A DNA stretch of 56,105 bases from positions 50,411 through 106,515 of the forward strand of contig NW_003546511.1 in assembly GCF_000090795.2 (NCBI RefSeq), read 5' to 3'. The notes under the pieces are model-generated. The model was not told the DNA's origin. It saw nothing but the letters and a program-made list of their open reading frames with translations, and made no database searches. Shown here in pieces: positions 1 to 11,297 of the stretch. Position 1 is the stretch's first letter; each line of letters starts with the position of its first letter. This stretch comes from Amphimedon queenslandica (lineage: Eukaryota > Porifera > Demospongiae > Haplosclerida > Niphatidae). The translations under genes were made by a program, and so were the position numbers.

Positions 1-574
1 GCTGTGCACATATTAAATGCTTGCCAGCTGATGTTGCGCATCTTTTGTTGATGATTGTTATAGCATGTGCATGTTCTCATTAACAAAAAAATTATTGATT
101 GCACATTGGAAATTCTTTATGTATATAATGTTATTATACATGTATATTAAGCAGGTCATAAAAGTATCTTAACTGAGGATAGCATTAGTAAGCAAAATTA
201 TGTCTAAAATACATGTATGCACATACATGTATGATCCAATCAGAAACATTGTAGATGCTACCATTATCATTAATATTTAGTGTATCACATTTATATTTAT
301 ACAGGTACTTACTTGGCAATGTTGTGTTATCGAGTGGGGTCTGACATGGAATGAGACTCAAAAGGTGAAGGAGACATTCCTCTATGTGAGCTGCTGCATC
401 TTGTTAATGGTATGTAATGTATGTTTGTGACAAATATAATGTGTATTTTGCATATACATGTACATGTTTATCACTGTGTATTGTACATGTAGTGGATTAT
501 TGGTGCATTCTTGTACTTGTAGTGTTTGATGATTATCATGCATGCAATTATATTTTCAATTTAGTATGTATAAT
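1..574. other. AT-rich non-coding stretch, one possible exon
   Basis: I recognise no gene here. A stretch at 305-411 is open on the plus strand, follows an ACAG acceptor-like site and ends at a GTATGT donor-like site, so it could be one exon. Its translation matches no family I know. The rest is AT-rich with many ACATGTA-type words, which recur throughout the window. Confidence 0.3.
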
Positions 575-977
575 CAGAGGCGTCGATGCCTAATGGGCAG
601 GTAGGGCAGTTGCCCCACCAATATTTTGAATATCAGTAGCCATTTTTTATCAAAATTAGTTATTAATTCAAGTTAATTCATTTAATAACCATCCAAGAAA
701 GACTCAATCACTGCTTACTTCTTCACACACACCAACAACTGACTCATATTGTAGAAATACAGTCGATAGTTAAGCAATTTATTGCTGGAAATGAACGCCA
801 TTATGAATTTTGGGCGCCAAAAGTTAATCAATCAATTAATCGACCAAAATTGATCACACCCATAATGAATATTAATTAGATACGCCTAAATTTTTCGCAC
901 GCTTCGCGCGTGAAAAGGTTCTTTCTCTTTTATAGACCTGGTGCCCTACCAATCTTTCAAGGCCAGCGACGCCCCTG
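575..977. mobile_element. hAT-like MITE with CAGRGGCGTCG termini
   Basis: The left end reads CAGAGGCGTCGATGCC. The right end read on the minus strand is CAGGGGCGTCGCTGGCC, so these are imperfect terminal inverted repeats. A 5 bp ATAAT flanks both sides; a full 8 bp hAT duplication is not preserved. Inside there is no transposase, only AT-rich sequence plus a GCTTCGCGCG palindrome near 900. An internal stretch resembling CCCATAATGAATAT also occurs in the MITE at 40304-40663, suggesting one family. A non-autonomous hAT derivative is inferred. Confidence 0.6.
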
Positions 978-1141
978 ATAATGGAGTTAGAAGGAATCCA
1001 AAAGCTGATGTGATTGGTGTGATTATTGTTTGTACTATTGTTATTAATAGGAAGTGTGTTTGCATTGCTTGCTTTTGATATGTTATTATATGCTTTACAG
1101 GTAATGACAGCTGAAAAGGATTTGATGATTAAACGAGAAGG

Positions 1142-2541
1142 TGCGGTATAAAAAGCGGGGCCCTGGGCATGGTGGCATCTGTTTTCTCACGTGTAAAAAT
1201 GTCTGCTCTCGATGATGTTGCTTTTTCAAGGAAAAACTCAGGCAGAGACGGGTTTTGCTACCAAATTGAGTTACATTTTACTCTCAAAGAAGATAAGGAC
1301 CAGTTCTAGTTAGGCTTGATCAAGTTAAGGGGTATTTAGGCACTAAAAGAAGGCGCTAGAAATGCTGTCTCACTTGCTGATTTAGTTGGGAAAGAGGGTC
1401 ATTTAGAGGCTCTATCACATGATACTAGTGATACTCAATACTTCAGGTAGGTATCGTGTGTTTGAAATTAGTATTAATATAAAATAAGGTATTGGTAATG
1501 GGGACGAAGAGCAGCCATTTTGTGCATAGATTTAGGATCGGCTATTGGGACGCACATGCTGGTGATAGTGTCGTATGGTTCACCGAAGGGTGATGAATTA
1601 CAGTCAGGTATTATTTATTATTATTATTATTATTATTTTATTATAATAATTATCAAAATTATATTTATTTATATTAGTACTATTATTATTATAATATAAG
1701 TCATGTGATTTGTGCTGCATTTCAGTTCAAGGATAGTTGAGTCCTGTAATCATAACTCAAGTTTATTATGCAGTAGATACAGAAGTAAGTATAATGTGAA
1801 TGTAAAGTAATCATACATTAATTGGCATTAATATTTTTTAGGATCATACTAGCATATACTTGTGTTTGTATATTACCATCACAGTACTGCCATATTTTGA
1901 TCGGCATTACTTGGTACAGTTGGGAAGATGTACACAACTACAGGAAGCTTCTCACCATCCCCATATCCATTCAACTCTGTTATTGTATATGCTTAATAAT
2001 TTAGAATAATATAATTTTTGTATTTACTACTTCCAGTGGATCGTTGAATGTTGCAACTGCTACCAGACTTGGATCTGATTGAGGACCAAGTGGGGGTCTT
2101 TGCTGTAACCACTTCTACTTGATGAGGGTGGCTGATAATTGGTAGTCGGCCAGGCCTTTTGGTCCCAGTGGTGGCAGTTCCTGGGCTGGTTTTTATGTAG
2201 TAATGAGGGCTATTCCTTTGCCACTATCACTTATAACCTGCCTGATAGCATTATTGACCAAGTTTGTTAGGCTGTTGACAGATTTTCAGAATGTACAATA
2301 TAAATATTTGATAATAATGTAAAAAACTATTACTTCAAGTCAATTATACCATTTCTCTTCTTGCCATGCTTTCTACCTGTGCTTGTAGGTTAACTCTCTC
2401 GCCTTTACTAATGTTAATGTTTTTACAATGCGTTTTGCTAGTGATTTAGCCATGATAAGAACGGTGCCAGTGCGAGAGCCATTTTGTTATTTTCAAATGT
2501 AGCCGCCATATTGTGCCCAGGGCACCTCCTTTTATACGGTG
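1142..2541. mobile_element. TIR-flanked DNA element of unknown superfamily
   Basis: The left end GCGGTATAAAAAGCGG followed by GGCCCTGGGCATGG matches, in inverted orientation, the right end CACCGTATAAAAGGAGG followed by TGCCCTGGGCAC, giving inverted repeats of about 35-40 bp. I find no convincing target-site duplication. Inside, an ORF-like stretch at 1200-1446 (plus) begins MSALDDVAFSRKNSG and carries two in-frame TAG stops; I do not recognise it. A TTA/ATT microsatellite lies at about 1615-1700. The element may be a decayed DNA transposon, but without a recognisable transposase the superfamily is open. Confidence 0.45.
1615..1700. repeat. TTA/ATT microsatellite
   Basis: Trinucleotide-rich low-complexity DNA with a pure ATT run near 1617-1640, degenerating to the right. 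It has no coding potential. Confidence 0.7.
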
Positions 2542-3131
2542 ACGGGCGGAAGCGATTTTATGACGTTGCGTGGATAGTTTCATAGTGCACCTTCTTCTTT
2601 AAGCAATAATTTGATGGAATGTGCAAACTAACATTAATATTAGTCATAAGATTATTATAGCCTTGGATTTATAGTTAATATTAAAAATTTAATGTTGGAT
2701 TTATAAATTTCATATTTATTTTTGTAGATCATGAATAGCGGCACTGTGCATGTTTATGTATGTAATCTGTATCCCAATAAAAATGATTATTAGGTAAGAT
2801 TTTATTTTTTAAAATGATGCATTACGATAGTGTGAATTTTTTTCTAGAAATATTGAAAGAAACTAAAGGAAATAAGCATTTATGTCTTGTCAAACACTTG
2901 GCATTACTAATGTATTTTCATCCTGGCTTAACGCTCATGTATTTTTAATTGACAGTTTGATTATTTTTCAACATCTATTATTATAATGAAGTACATACAC
3001 ATGTAGTTGAAGTATTCACATAGATATTCCCTTATTTCCTTTGCTTTGATAGTGTAGTTATTGCTCCCCTGTTTCTCAATTTCAACCAGTCCTTCGCCAG
3101 TTTTTCAGTTCGCCATGAGCCCTGTATAGTA
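2542..3131. other. AT-rich stretch without recognised gene
   Basis: No recognisable coding exon, repeat boundary or RNA gene is visible. The left end of the Harbinger element next door must lie in or near here, but I found no partner for the right-end repeats at 4998-5095. Confidence 0.3.
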
Positions 3132-4981
3132 CTATGTGTAGCGAAATCTTCTGTGTCTAAGCTGCCTGGTGGTGAATAAATATTGCGTGATAATGATGAT
3201 CGCAAAAAAATTATGTAACAAATAACAGGCTAGAACCACAACTTCTGCTTTTTCTGGAGCTAATCTCAGTGGGTTCATCAATACCTGGAAACGGTTTGCC
3301 AGAATACCAAAAGCGTTCTCAACAATTCTTCTGGCCCTACTCAATCTGTAGTTAAAAATGCGTTTTTTCTTTGTCAACCTAACTTGCCCATATGGCTTCT
3401 GAATATAGGGCTCTAGTGGGAAGGCGTCATCAGCTACTATCAGGTATGGTAGGGGAATCTTATCATTAGAGAGAGGTGTTGGACAAGGTATGTTTAGTGT
3501 ATTGCTTTCTAATGCAGAACAAAGACTTGAGTTCCCATAAACTCCTCCATCACTGATTCTTCCATTGCAGCCTATGTTGACATATGTGAACTTGTAGTCT
3601 GCATCTACCAAGGCTATCAATACAATACTGAAAGTATGCTTATAGTTGATGTAGTATGAAACACTGTTGGGTGGGGGACGAATTAAGACATTTTTCCCAT
3701 CCAATGCACCAATGCAGTGAGGGAACTGCCAATAGGTTTCAAACTAGTTAGCAAATTCTTTCCACTTCTTTTCTGTGGTTAGGACCTATAATATATGTAC
3801 ATAAGAAAAGTACAAATGCATATATATCATGTATTACACATGTATCATGTATGGTTTGGTTTTTTAGGAGAAAGCAGATAAAGTTGAACCTGAAACTGCA
3901 TAATCTATTATGGAGGAAAGCAACTGTGGTTCAAGTAATGCTGACTATAATGCAGAGATATCATCAGCTAGCACAAGTATTGCAGATCTAGTTCGCTCAA
4001 CAAAAGGACCTATTATAAAAGATGGACCGTCAAATGCAAAGCCTTCTAAGTGTCGTAAAGAGAGCCCAGATGATATTTTATTAATGAAAGCTACACAATG
4101 TATGGAAAGGAGTACAGATGATATTGTACAAATTAAGGATCCAGATGAAGTTTTTCGTCAGTATATTGCTACAGAATTGAGGTGTCCAAGATAAGAATCA
4201 GAGCAATTGATTAAGTACAGAATTCAATCAGTTCTTTTCACAACTTTGGCACCAGACAATCATCTCTATTATCCACACTCTCAAGCCATTCCGGCTGCTC
4301 CATTTTCACAAGCAAAAGCCATTTGATCTTGGCAAAGTTCTGGTTCTCCAACTCCATCTGAAAGGAGTCATAACCCTGGACGAGGAAGTAATCCACCTTT
4401 TTCACCAACTAACACAGTTGTAACAATCTCTGCTGACAATTGAAAATAGCCATCCGGTCTCACTTGTTGTTTACACTTTCACTGATTAAAAAATGTGCAT
4501 GCCAATTGTATAATGCATAATTATATTCATGTATTTACAAACATACTTCAATGAATCTTTCTAGAGCTTCAACTATTGCTGCACATGTTTTGGGAATGAT
4601 TCTTCCAATTGTTTGAGCAGGAATTCTATTTAAGTATTGTAGACTTCGGAAGGTCTCACCTAAATGTATTAATAAATAATTGTAGTAATATAGATCTACG
4701 GACCAGTTGCTAAAAATTTTAGAGTAACAGCTAGCCTTTCAGCTGGGGATATTGCTTGTCACATATTTGTGTCCTTTGATCAGTGGTGTAACTACAGTCA
4801 GGAGACTTTCGAAAGAAGACTCATCCATTCGTGAGAAATTCCTATATGATGTCTTGTCAGACAGTCTAAGCTCAGTAATCAGCTGATGGTATTGCAGTCT
4901 ATTTAGAATCCACTCCCTCGTCCAAATGGCTCGGCTTCTTATAACAACTCCACACATTCCAACCATCATTCTGTCAGCCAT
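3132..4981 (-). pseudogene. PIF/Harbinger transposase (HARBI1-like), interrupted
   Basis: This is a DDE transposase of the PIF/Harbinger superfamily, which cuts and pastes DNA in the nucleus. The N-terminal exon (about 4739-4981) starts MADRMMVGMCG and carries the family pattern FSRMDESSFESLL. A middle exon (about 4547-4660) contains GETFRSLQYLNRIPAQTIGRII. The catalytic exon (3132-3704) contains VALVDADYKFTYVNIG-like sequence, the second acid in VADDAFPLEPY, and the C-terminal SRARRIVENAFGILANRF block with its glutamate. Exons are separated by intron-like sequence. A TGA in the DTNM.QAISPAERLA segment and a shift just before it break the N-terminal exon, so this copy is probably dead. The start was chosen at 4981 because MADR opens the conserved region; an upstream ATG at 5155 lies in repeat DNA. 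Its usual MADF/SANT partner is at 3910. Confidence 0.85.
3910..4444 (+). pseudogene. Harbinger accessory (MADF/BESS-type) protein, C-terminal part
   Basis: Harbinger elements usually encode a second, Myb/SANT or MADF DNA-binding protein that helps the transposase enter the nucleus and bind DNA. This reading frame contains IKDPDEVFRQYIATELR, a helix resembling the BESS-type C-terminal segment of those proteins. After a TAA at 4192-4194 the same frame continues through QLIKYRIQSVLFTTLAP and a Pro/Ser-rich tail, so the stop is secondary. The N-terminal DNA-binding domain is not visible; a candidate preceding exon starts after an AG near 3868. It lies on the opposite strand within the long gap between the transposase exons at 4547 and 3704. 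Confidence 0.5.
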
Positions 4982-4997
4982 TTTAATTCCTTTTAAT

Positions 4998-5095
4998 ACA
5001 TGTTGCAAGCAACATGTTACTTGCATCCATTCATTCAACATTGTGGCTTGAAACATGTTGCCCCATGTTACATGCAACAATGTTGCCCCGTGTAT
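4998..5095. repeat. ACATGTTGC palindrome and sub-terminal repeats
   Basis: A near-perfect palindrome, ACATGTTGC AA GCAACATGT, lies at 4998-5017. Further ATGTTGC / GCAACAT copies follow at about 5053-5064 and 5071-5089, two of them as ATGTTGCCCC. They lie just upstream of the transposase start and just before the helicase coding sequence resumes, so they probably form the right terminus of the Harbinger element and may be transposase-binding sites. That function is inferred. Confidence 0.55.
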
Positions 5096-5107
5096 GATAG
5101 CCTTTAC

Positions 5108-6418
5108 ATGGAGATGTTGATGAGCGCAATAAAATAATGCTGAATAGATTAGCATCTGAAGATCAGCAATTTATTTATTAATGCTTATGATACTACCAAT
5201 GAAAAGCATATAGACCTTTCTAATATGTCTGAAAAGAGATCAGACACTGGCAATCTTCGCACAACCTTGAAACCGGCTGTTGGAGCCAGAGTGATCCTCA
5301 CTGTAAATGTGGATGTTTCTGAAGGTCTTGGTAATGGCCCTAGGGGTGAGGTCATTCACTTTGTGACAGATGATAACTCCGAAGTCGAAAAGATACTTAT
5401 TAAATTTGACAAAGCAAATGTTGGCTAAAAATTCATGCAAGCTAGCCCATTTAGGACTGCCTATCCTAATACAGTCCCATTAAATAAGCATGAAACCACT
5501 TTTTTGCTGTTTCCACTTACCTTAGCATGGGCTGCCACAATTCACAAGGTTCAAGGCCTTACACTTGAGCAAATTGTGGTGGACATGAAAGGTGGAAAGT
5601 TTAATTCAGGACAAGCATATGTAGCTTTTAGCAGGGTCAAATTTATTGAAGGATTGCACATCTTAAAATTTAATTCATCATCTGTAGTAAAGAGTGATGC
5701 AGTGGATAAAGAGATTGAGAGGTTAAAAAATAACTTGTTGCCTACCTTACCTCAATTGCCGTGTGCTTCACTGTGTTCAAATCACACTACCCTATCATTA
5801 CTTAATGTAAGGTCAATCAATTCTAAATTAGATGACATAATTTGCGATAGTTATATCAAGTATGCTAAGATTTTATGCTTCACTGAGACGAGGTTAAGTC
5901 AATCCCATTAATCCCCTCAATTATATTATGGTCACAATGTATGGGGCTGTGATAGGCAATCACACAATAATAAAGGGGGAGTACTCATTAGTGTTGATCC
6001 CAGTGTGAAAGTTTGTGACACTCTTTTAAACAATAGGGGCAACAATGAATGCATTGTCACTAAATTGCAATTGCCTTCTCTGTCTCATATAGTTGCTGTT
6101 CCTATTTACAGACCCACCAGCAGTACAATTGATGCATTACTTAATGTTGTGAGTGCTGCTGTAAATTGTTCATCATTTGCCCTTCCAACCCTCATAATGG
6201 GTGACTTTAACATAGATCTGTTCTCCCAAAATTTTGACAGGAGGTTATTCGATCTCTTGTCTGTTAATAATTTTACACAACTAGTCAAAAGCCCAACAAC
6301 TGATAGGGGCTCTTTCATTGACCGTATTTATTTTAACGGAACATTTTCAAGTATTTTTGTTGAAGTGTCTGACACTTACTACAGTGATGACGATACAGTA
6401 TATTGTTCCGTTACTTAG
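5108..6418 (+). pseudogene. Helentron-type protein fragment: PIF1-like helicase C-terminus fused to APE-type endonuclease
   Basis: This is the C-terminal part of a rolling-circle transposon (Helitron, Helentron branch) protein. The helicase part runs from about 5108 and includes LKPAVGARVILTVNVDVSEG, motif V-like [17 protein letters not shown] and motif VI-like [11 protein letters not shown]. It continues in the same frame into an endonuclease/exonuclease/phosphatase domain: [16 protein letters not shown], then the catalytic MGDFNIDL. The expected SDH is replaced by SDDD (YYSDDDTVYC), so the catalytic His is lost. In-frame TAA stops at 5426-5428 and 5909-5911 interrupt one continuous frame, and a one-base shift separates 5108-5160 from the rest. 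No Rep domain or earlier helicase motifs are present: the Harbinger terminus abuts the left side. The order Hel-EN is a known Helentron feature. Confidence 0.8.
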
Positions 6419-8030
6419 TTTTTATTGTCTCATTTGTGGCTGCACCTGAATCCTTTATGGTTTCAATTTGGTGCCAATGACCATATTTGGTTAAATAGCA
6501 CCTGGATCCATTTATGGGCTCCAATTTTATTGGTGCAGGACCCTTTGGTGCAGTCATGGTACAAAGCCCATTGGCTGTAGTACTTAAATCAATGGTACAT
6601 GGCCACACACTAAATACTTTCATTATTTGATCCAGTTAATTTCATGTTCACAGTAATGTAAGTACCTTAACATGCATAGATTATTTTAATCTTTTTGTTT
6701 CTTTAGAAATACAAGGCAAACCAAACAAGGCAAATACACAATAAATAAAAAGTAAATAATAATACTAATAATACTAAGTTTAAAAAATTTTTTTCAAGCA
6801 TAATATTCCATTTTAACAATACATACCGTGTACTGACACTAAAGAAGTGGAAAACTTGCATATTGATGACAAGTAAATACAGTTACACTGTATATGTATA
6901 TATTATGTCCCAAATGAGTTTGGACCAAAAAAACTGGAATAATTTTTTATAGGAATGTGGGATAAGAATGAGACTTTCACAAGTTCTTAGTCACCCAATG
7001 CCGCTTCAGGATCTCAGGTGTTGGGTCTCTCAGCCCTTGGGAACACTGAGAACCGGGTTCTCCCTATATAAACCTAATGGCATACCAAAGCTAACCGCAA
7101 TGACGTTTTATGATGTCACAGTTTACATAAGGACATGTGATCGAGCGCCCAAACTGATAATTCTTCCTTTAAAATGCTAATAGAGCAAGATTTTCTGATA
7201 ATGATGGCCTTTATGAAGACTAGTTGACTGCAGTAGCAATTGTACTGCTTATCAGGAAGAACAAGACTGTTTTAAGAGTGAAACAACACAGCTGAAATAT
7301 CGGCCATGTCTTTATGAATATCATTATAACATGTCATTAGTGGTGTAACTACATTTTTCAAATTCCAATGCAGCAGCTTCCACTTCCGGTCCATTCTCAG
7401 TTGCGACATAGTATATATATGTACATGCATATTTGCCACTTGTTTCTGCTTTCTAGCTCTATTTGATGATTTCACTATGTTTCAGATGATATATTATTTG
7501 TTGTATTTTATTAGGGATAAATCCTATGAATATAAAGATTTTCAAAATTTTTAAAAGAGGTTTTGAGGTCCCATTTTTTACATAAACCATTACAAAATTA
7601 AGGTAGCTACTTCTATATTAATAATCTTTATATTCTTTTCTCTCTAGCTTGCAATATCACAAGATCAAATCCCGGCCCACAGTCAATGTTCATACTTAAT
7701 GAGGCCACTCCCACTGCTCAGAGTACGGTAATTTTAATTATTACAATTATTTATTTTTCTGCCATTTAAGAAATCAATGTACATATATTTATTGTGAAGT
7801 TTGTTAGGTTCATACATTGAAGAATTGTCTCATTCTCCACCTTATAGCCTTATTAAATTCACGGTATGACACTAATACATGATCACGATTCTGACATGAC
7901 TCTAAGCTTTCGCTTTTAGAACTGGACATTTAATTTTTAATTATGCTGTAAACAAGACACCGGTAAAAGGCATTTATTCTAGTTGTAAGGACTAATAGTA
8001 CCCAGTACTACATGTGTATAATACATAAAT
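6419..8030. other. AT-rich non-coding stretch
   Basis: I see no convincing gene. Short open frames at 6968-7180 and 7272-7475 lack any family signature. The sequence is AT-rich with poly-T and poly-A runs. The 3' terminus of the Helentron fragment cannot be placed; I did not find the CTRR-plus-hairpin end typical of canonical Helitrons. Confidence 0.4.
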
Positions 8031-8031
8031 T

Positions 8032-8450
8032 GGCTAAAATTTTACCAAAAATTTGATAATAAAACAATTTTTCATTCTATAATTTTTTGTTCCATTTACA
8101 CGTACATATGTTGCATAGTAAATTTGACTTTATTCCAATAAAAAATTAGATATTTTCTAAATTTTTAATGTTGTTTTAAAATCGAGCCAAAGTCTGCGCT
8201 AGTACATGGCTTTTAGTCAAATTTAGCCAAAATATGAAAGAGAATTCTGCAATTTTTTCTTAATATATATACACACTCTTATGTAGCATAGAAAGTTCAT
8301 CTCATTTTAATTTTTTATAAATTTTTAAAGTTGCCCCAAAACTAAGCCAATCCTGTACTATATCGTATATTTGTCTTGGTTAAATTTAGCTCAAAATTTT
8401 TAATCAAAGGATTCTTCTTTTTAAAAATTATTTTTGATGGTATACTGACC
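8032..8450. repeat. Diverged tandem repeat, about 165-190 bp period
   Basis: Similar blocks begin near 8032 (GGCTAAAATTTTACC), 8225 (GCCAAAATATGAAAG) and 8389 (GCTCAAAATTTTTAATC). Each of the first two ends with a phrase like GTCAAATTTA or GGTTAAATTTA and contains a TATGTTGCATAG / TATGTAGCATAG core and a GAGCCAA / TAAGCCAA phrase. Divergence is high and the third unit is partial. Confidence 0.5.
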
Positions 8451-8787
8451 AAAAACTTCATCTGGATCCTTAATATGTACAATATAATCTGTACAGACAC
8501 AGGATTGTAAGTGAAAGAGAAAGGGACAATACAGTGGAAAGAGGGACTAGATGAGGAATTGTGTGAAGATTGAGGAACTAGCTGATACAGTGTCAGGAGA
8601 GAGGGTGGGGGGATGGGCATTAGAGGATTCAGCACTAGTATTACTCAAAGAATGACTGAGCTGAGGTGCTAAATCACTAAGGCTTTACAAACACCTTATC
8701 AACTACTTTACCAAATAATTCGTTACTTACAATTAAACCAGATTTCTTTAGCTAGATAGTACTGCTCTCCATACCAGCATCAATGAG

Positions 8788-9650
8788 TTAGTAACGTTTA
8801 CCAAGATAAATGCTGAGTTCCTTGCGTGTCATGGGATAGAGATCAGGATGGATGGAAATATGGGCAGAGAGTTGACTACAATTGGAGAACACATTAGATG
8901 CATCAATGGTAGAGTCTAGAGTTACCAGGATCAATCTGGGAGACTGAGCACTCTGTTGGTAGCGACTGAGACAACGGCAGTCATGGGCACGTACAGAAGG
9001 ACGTCCATTTATAGATAAATCAAAGAGAATGGATGAAACTTCATCCATATTAGAGTTAATGCGCATCATATGAGAAGTACCAACAGGAGATTCCACAATG
9101 CCAGAAACTATAATGTTGAAACGACTGTCCATAGAGTCTGGAGTAAGTACATTCCTAAAGTAGGGTCATTTAGAATTGAGAGAATGTTTCGCCGGGGAGG
9201 TATCAGAGGGGGGATGACTGCAGATTGTTGAGAGAGTTGGTTAGAGCATCCAACTGCTCAATGATTAAGGTAATAGAGTTCTGACTGAGTGTCCAAAAGA
9301 TAGTGAGGACACTGGAAAGGAAGCGGTGACATGTCTAGCCGAGAGAAAGCAGCTCATGATAAACCAGCACAACCCCTGTGGAGCCATGCATCAGTTACCT
9401 TCACAGAGGACAGACAAATGAGAGCCATCAATACCAGGATCCTAGCAAATAGGACAGATGTGCTCAGAGAGAGTGGGAACTTTACTAGTCTTATAATGAG
9501 ACCAGGCAGTGACTGCTTTCTTCTTTGTATTAACGAGAGACGCTTTCTGAACCTAGTTAGGCATGGGTTGGTAGTAGAAGTAGAGAGAGTTACAGGACAA
9601 TCTTTTAAGAATGGAGCCACTCGCTTTACTAGTCGCCATCACCCAATCAT
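8788..9650 (-). pseudogene. LINE ORF1: PHD-type finger followed by RRM-like domain
   Basis: This resembles the first open reading frame of CR1-like non-LTR retrotransposons, a nucleic-acid-binding protein that packages element RNA. Reading on the minus strand, a PHD-like zinc finger remnant (about 9354-9500, spread over two frames) contains WLHRGCAGLS. A linker follows, then an RRM-like block (8788-9132) with SRFNIIVSGIVESPVGTS and PRLILVTLDSTIDASNVF, the beta strands typical of these ORF1 proteins. Frameshifts and stops separate the finger from the RRM. No endonuclease or RT follows downstream (towards 8342), so this is an isolated fragment. The same RRM-like pattern recurs in the LINE at 25240-25640. 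Confidence 0.65.
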
Positions 9651-9689
9651 TGCACCGTCACTGGTCTCTAAGCTAGCCTAGCACATATA

Positions 9690-10717
9690 ATATCTGTGCT
9701 AGCAGCCTAGCACCTTGTCATATACAAGGTGGAGATGCTATAGAAAACATCCTCCACTTTAGAATTTCGTTCAGAATAGCAATGGATGAGAGCTTTCACC
9801 TATGCTTTGACGGTTGGGATGACTGATAACAATTTATACAAAAGTAATGGAGAAATATAAGTATGTATACATGGGATACATATCATACAATGCAGTTTAA
9901 TAGCAGGAAGGTCAAACATGTGTAGTACATCTACTAGTAAGGCAGGGGCAAAGAGGCTGCTGAAGGCTTCAGCAGCACCTTTGCCTGTCGGCTATCTATC
10001 CAATTTTGAATTTTTTGGTCCCTAGTCTCAGTCTGCCTGTGCAGCAATCTCATAACAAACTACATGCAAATACATGCATCAAACTACATATAATTCATTA
10101 AATTCTCCACTCACTTTACGTCTCAGAAATAATATCACAGCAAATATAAAGGAGACCAAAAGTAGTAGTCCTAGTCCTACTGTAGAATCCATAATGATTA
10201 AAATTGATATAAATTTGAAAATGTACCTTTCATGACTTGTTACAGTGATGAGTTTTTCTTAATGAGAAAAGAAAAAAAGAAAATAGATGAGCATGAGCCT
10301 GAGATAAGATAGAGCTGTAAGACTAGAATCCTTTTATAAGAGGTGCACAACCTCATTATTATTCATAGTATTGAAAGTCACTGAGTTGTGTTGATACTGA
10401 AGCAAGCAACATTACAGTAGGTACTGTAGACAACTAGTCTTCAGGCATAAATAAAAGCCATCATTATCAAAAAAATCTATAATAAGGATGGCCTTAATGA
10501 AAACTAGCCACTGGAGATGGGTGAATCCAGATATTTGCATTTGATTTTGATTTCAAATACTTTTGAGACTAGAATCAAATACCAATTCAGAGTGCTATAT
10601 CTACGTATGCGCAATGCCACATGTAATCATTTACAGTAATAGAAATGCCATAATAATGAATACTTAAGATATTAATCACAAACGATTCTCACTTGTCTTT
10701 CGAAACAAGTACAATTC
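9690..10717. other. No recognised feature
   Basis: AT-rich sequence up to the assembly gap. I find no coding exon with a family signature, no inverted-repeat pair and no RNA gene that I can support. Confidence 0.35.
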
Positions 10718-11077
10718 NNNNNNNNNNNNNNNNNNNNNNNNNNNNNNNNNNNNNNNNNNNNNNNNNNNNNNNNNNNNNNNNNNNNNNNNNNNNNNNNNNN
10801 NNNNNNNNNNNNNNNNNNNNNNNNNNNNNNNNNNNNNNNNNNNNNNNNNNNNNNNNNNNNNNNNNNNNNNNNNNNNNNNNNNNNNNNNNNNNNNNNNNNN
10901 NNNNNNNNNNNNNNNNNNNNNNNNNNNNNNNNNNNNNNNNNNNNNNNNNNNNNNNNNNNNNNNNNNNNNNNNNNNNNNNNNNNNNNNNNNNNNNNNNNNN
11001 NNNNNNNNNNNNNNNNNNNNNNNNNNNNNNNNNNNNNNNNNNNNNNNNNNNNNNNNNNNNNNNNNNNNNNNNNNNNN
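10718..11077. other. Assembly gap (360 N)
   Basis: A run of undetermined bases. Apparent reading frames across it are artefacts. Confidence 0.99.
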
Positions 11078-11117
11078 CCTATACATGCAAGTGAGGAAGA
11101 CAAGGTGGTTAGAAAAA

Positions 11118-11119
11118 AA

Positions 11120-11155
<36 letters not shown>

Positions 11156-11297
11156 ACAATCCAAGAGAAGAAAAAAAGGGGGGGAGAAAAAGAGCTTACC
11201 GAACAAGAAAGAGAAAAGGAAAGAGAGAAATGAGGAAAAGACAAACAACCCCATAATTATTATTACTAATACTATTATTATTATTATACAAAATTGT
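11118..11297. repeat. ATT microsatellites flanking a purine-rich tract
   Basis: An ATT run at about 11121-11150 and another at about 11255-11290 flank a G/A-rich strand (about 11160-11250, GAGAAAAAGAGCTT and similar). The next 600 bases, to about 11930, carry only short open frames without recognisable motifs and another ATT-rich patch at 11664-11700. Confidence 0.7.

Noticed and set aside
5098..5107. A clean target-site duplication for the Harbinger element
   Set aside because: No left terminus matching the ATGTTGCCCC-rich right end was found near 3.0-3.1 kb, so a 3 bp duplication cannot be judged.
6968..7180. Plus-strand 70-residue open frame
   Set aside because: No motif, AT-rich surroundings, length compatible with chance.
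8342..8635. Minus-strand 97-residue frame downstream of the LINE ORF1
   Set aside because: It overlaps the tandem repeat, is low complexity and contains no RT or endonuclease motif.
10672..11254. Reading frames spanning the N run on both strands
   Set aside because: They consist almost entirely of undetermined bases; the flanking residues are low complexity.
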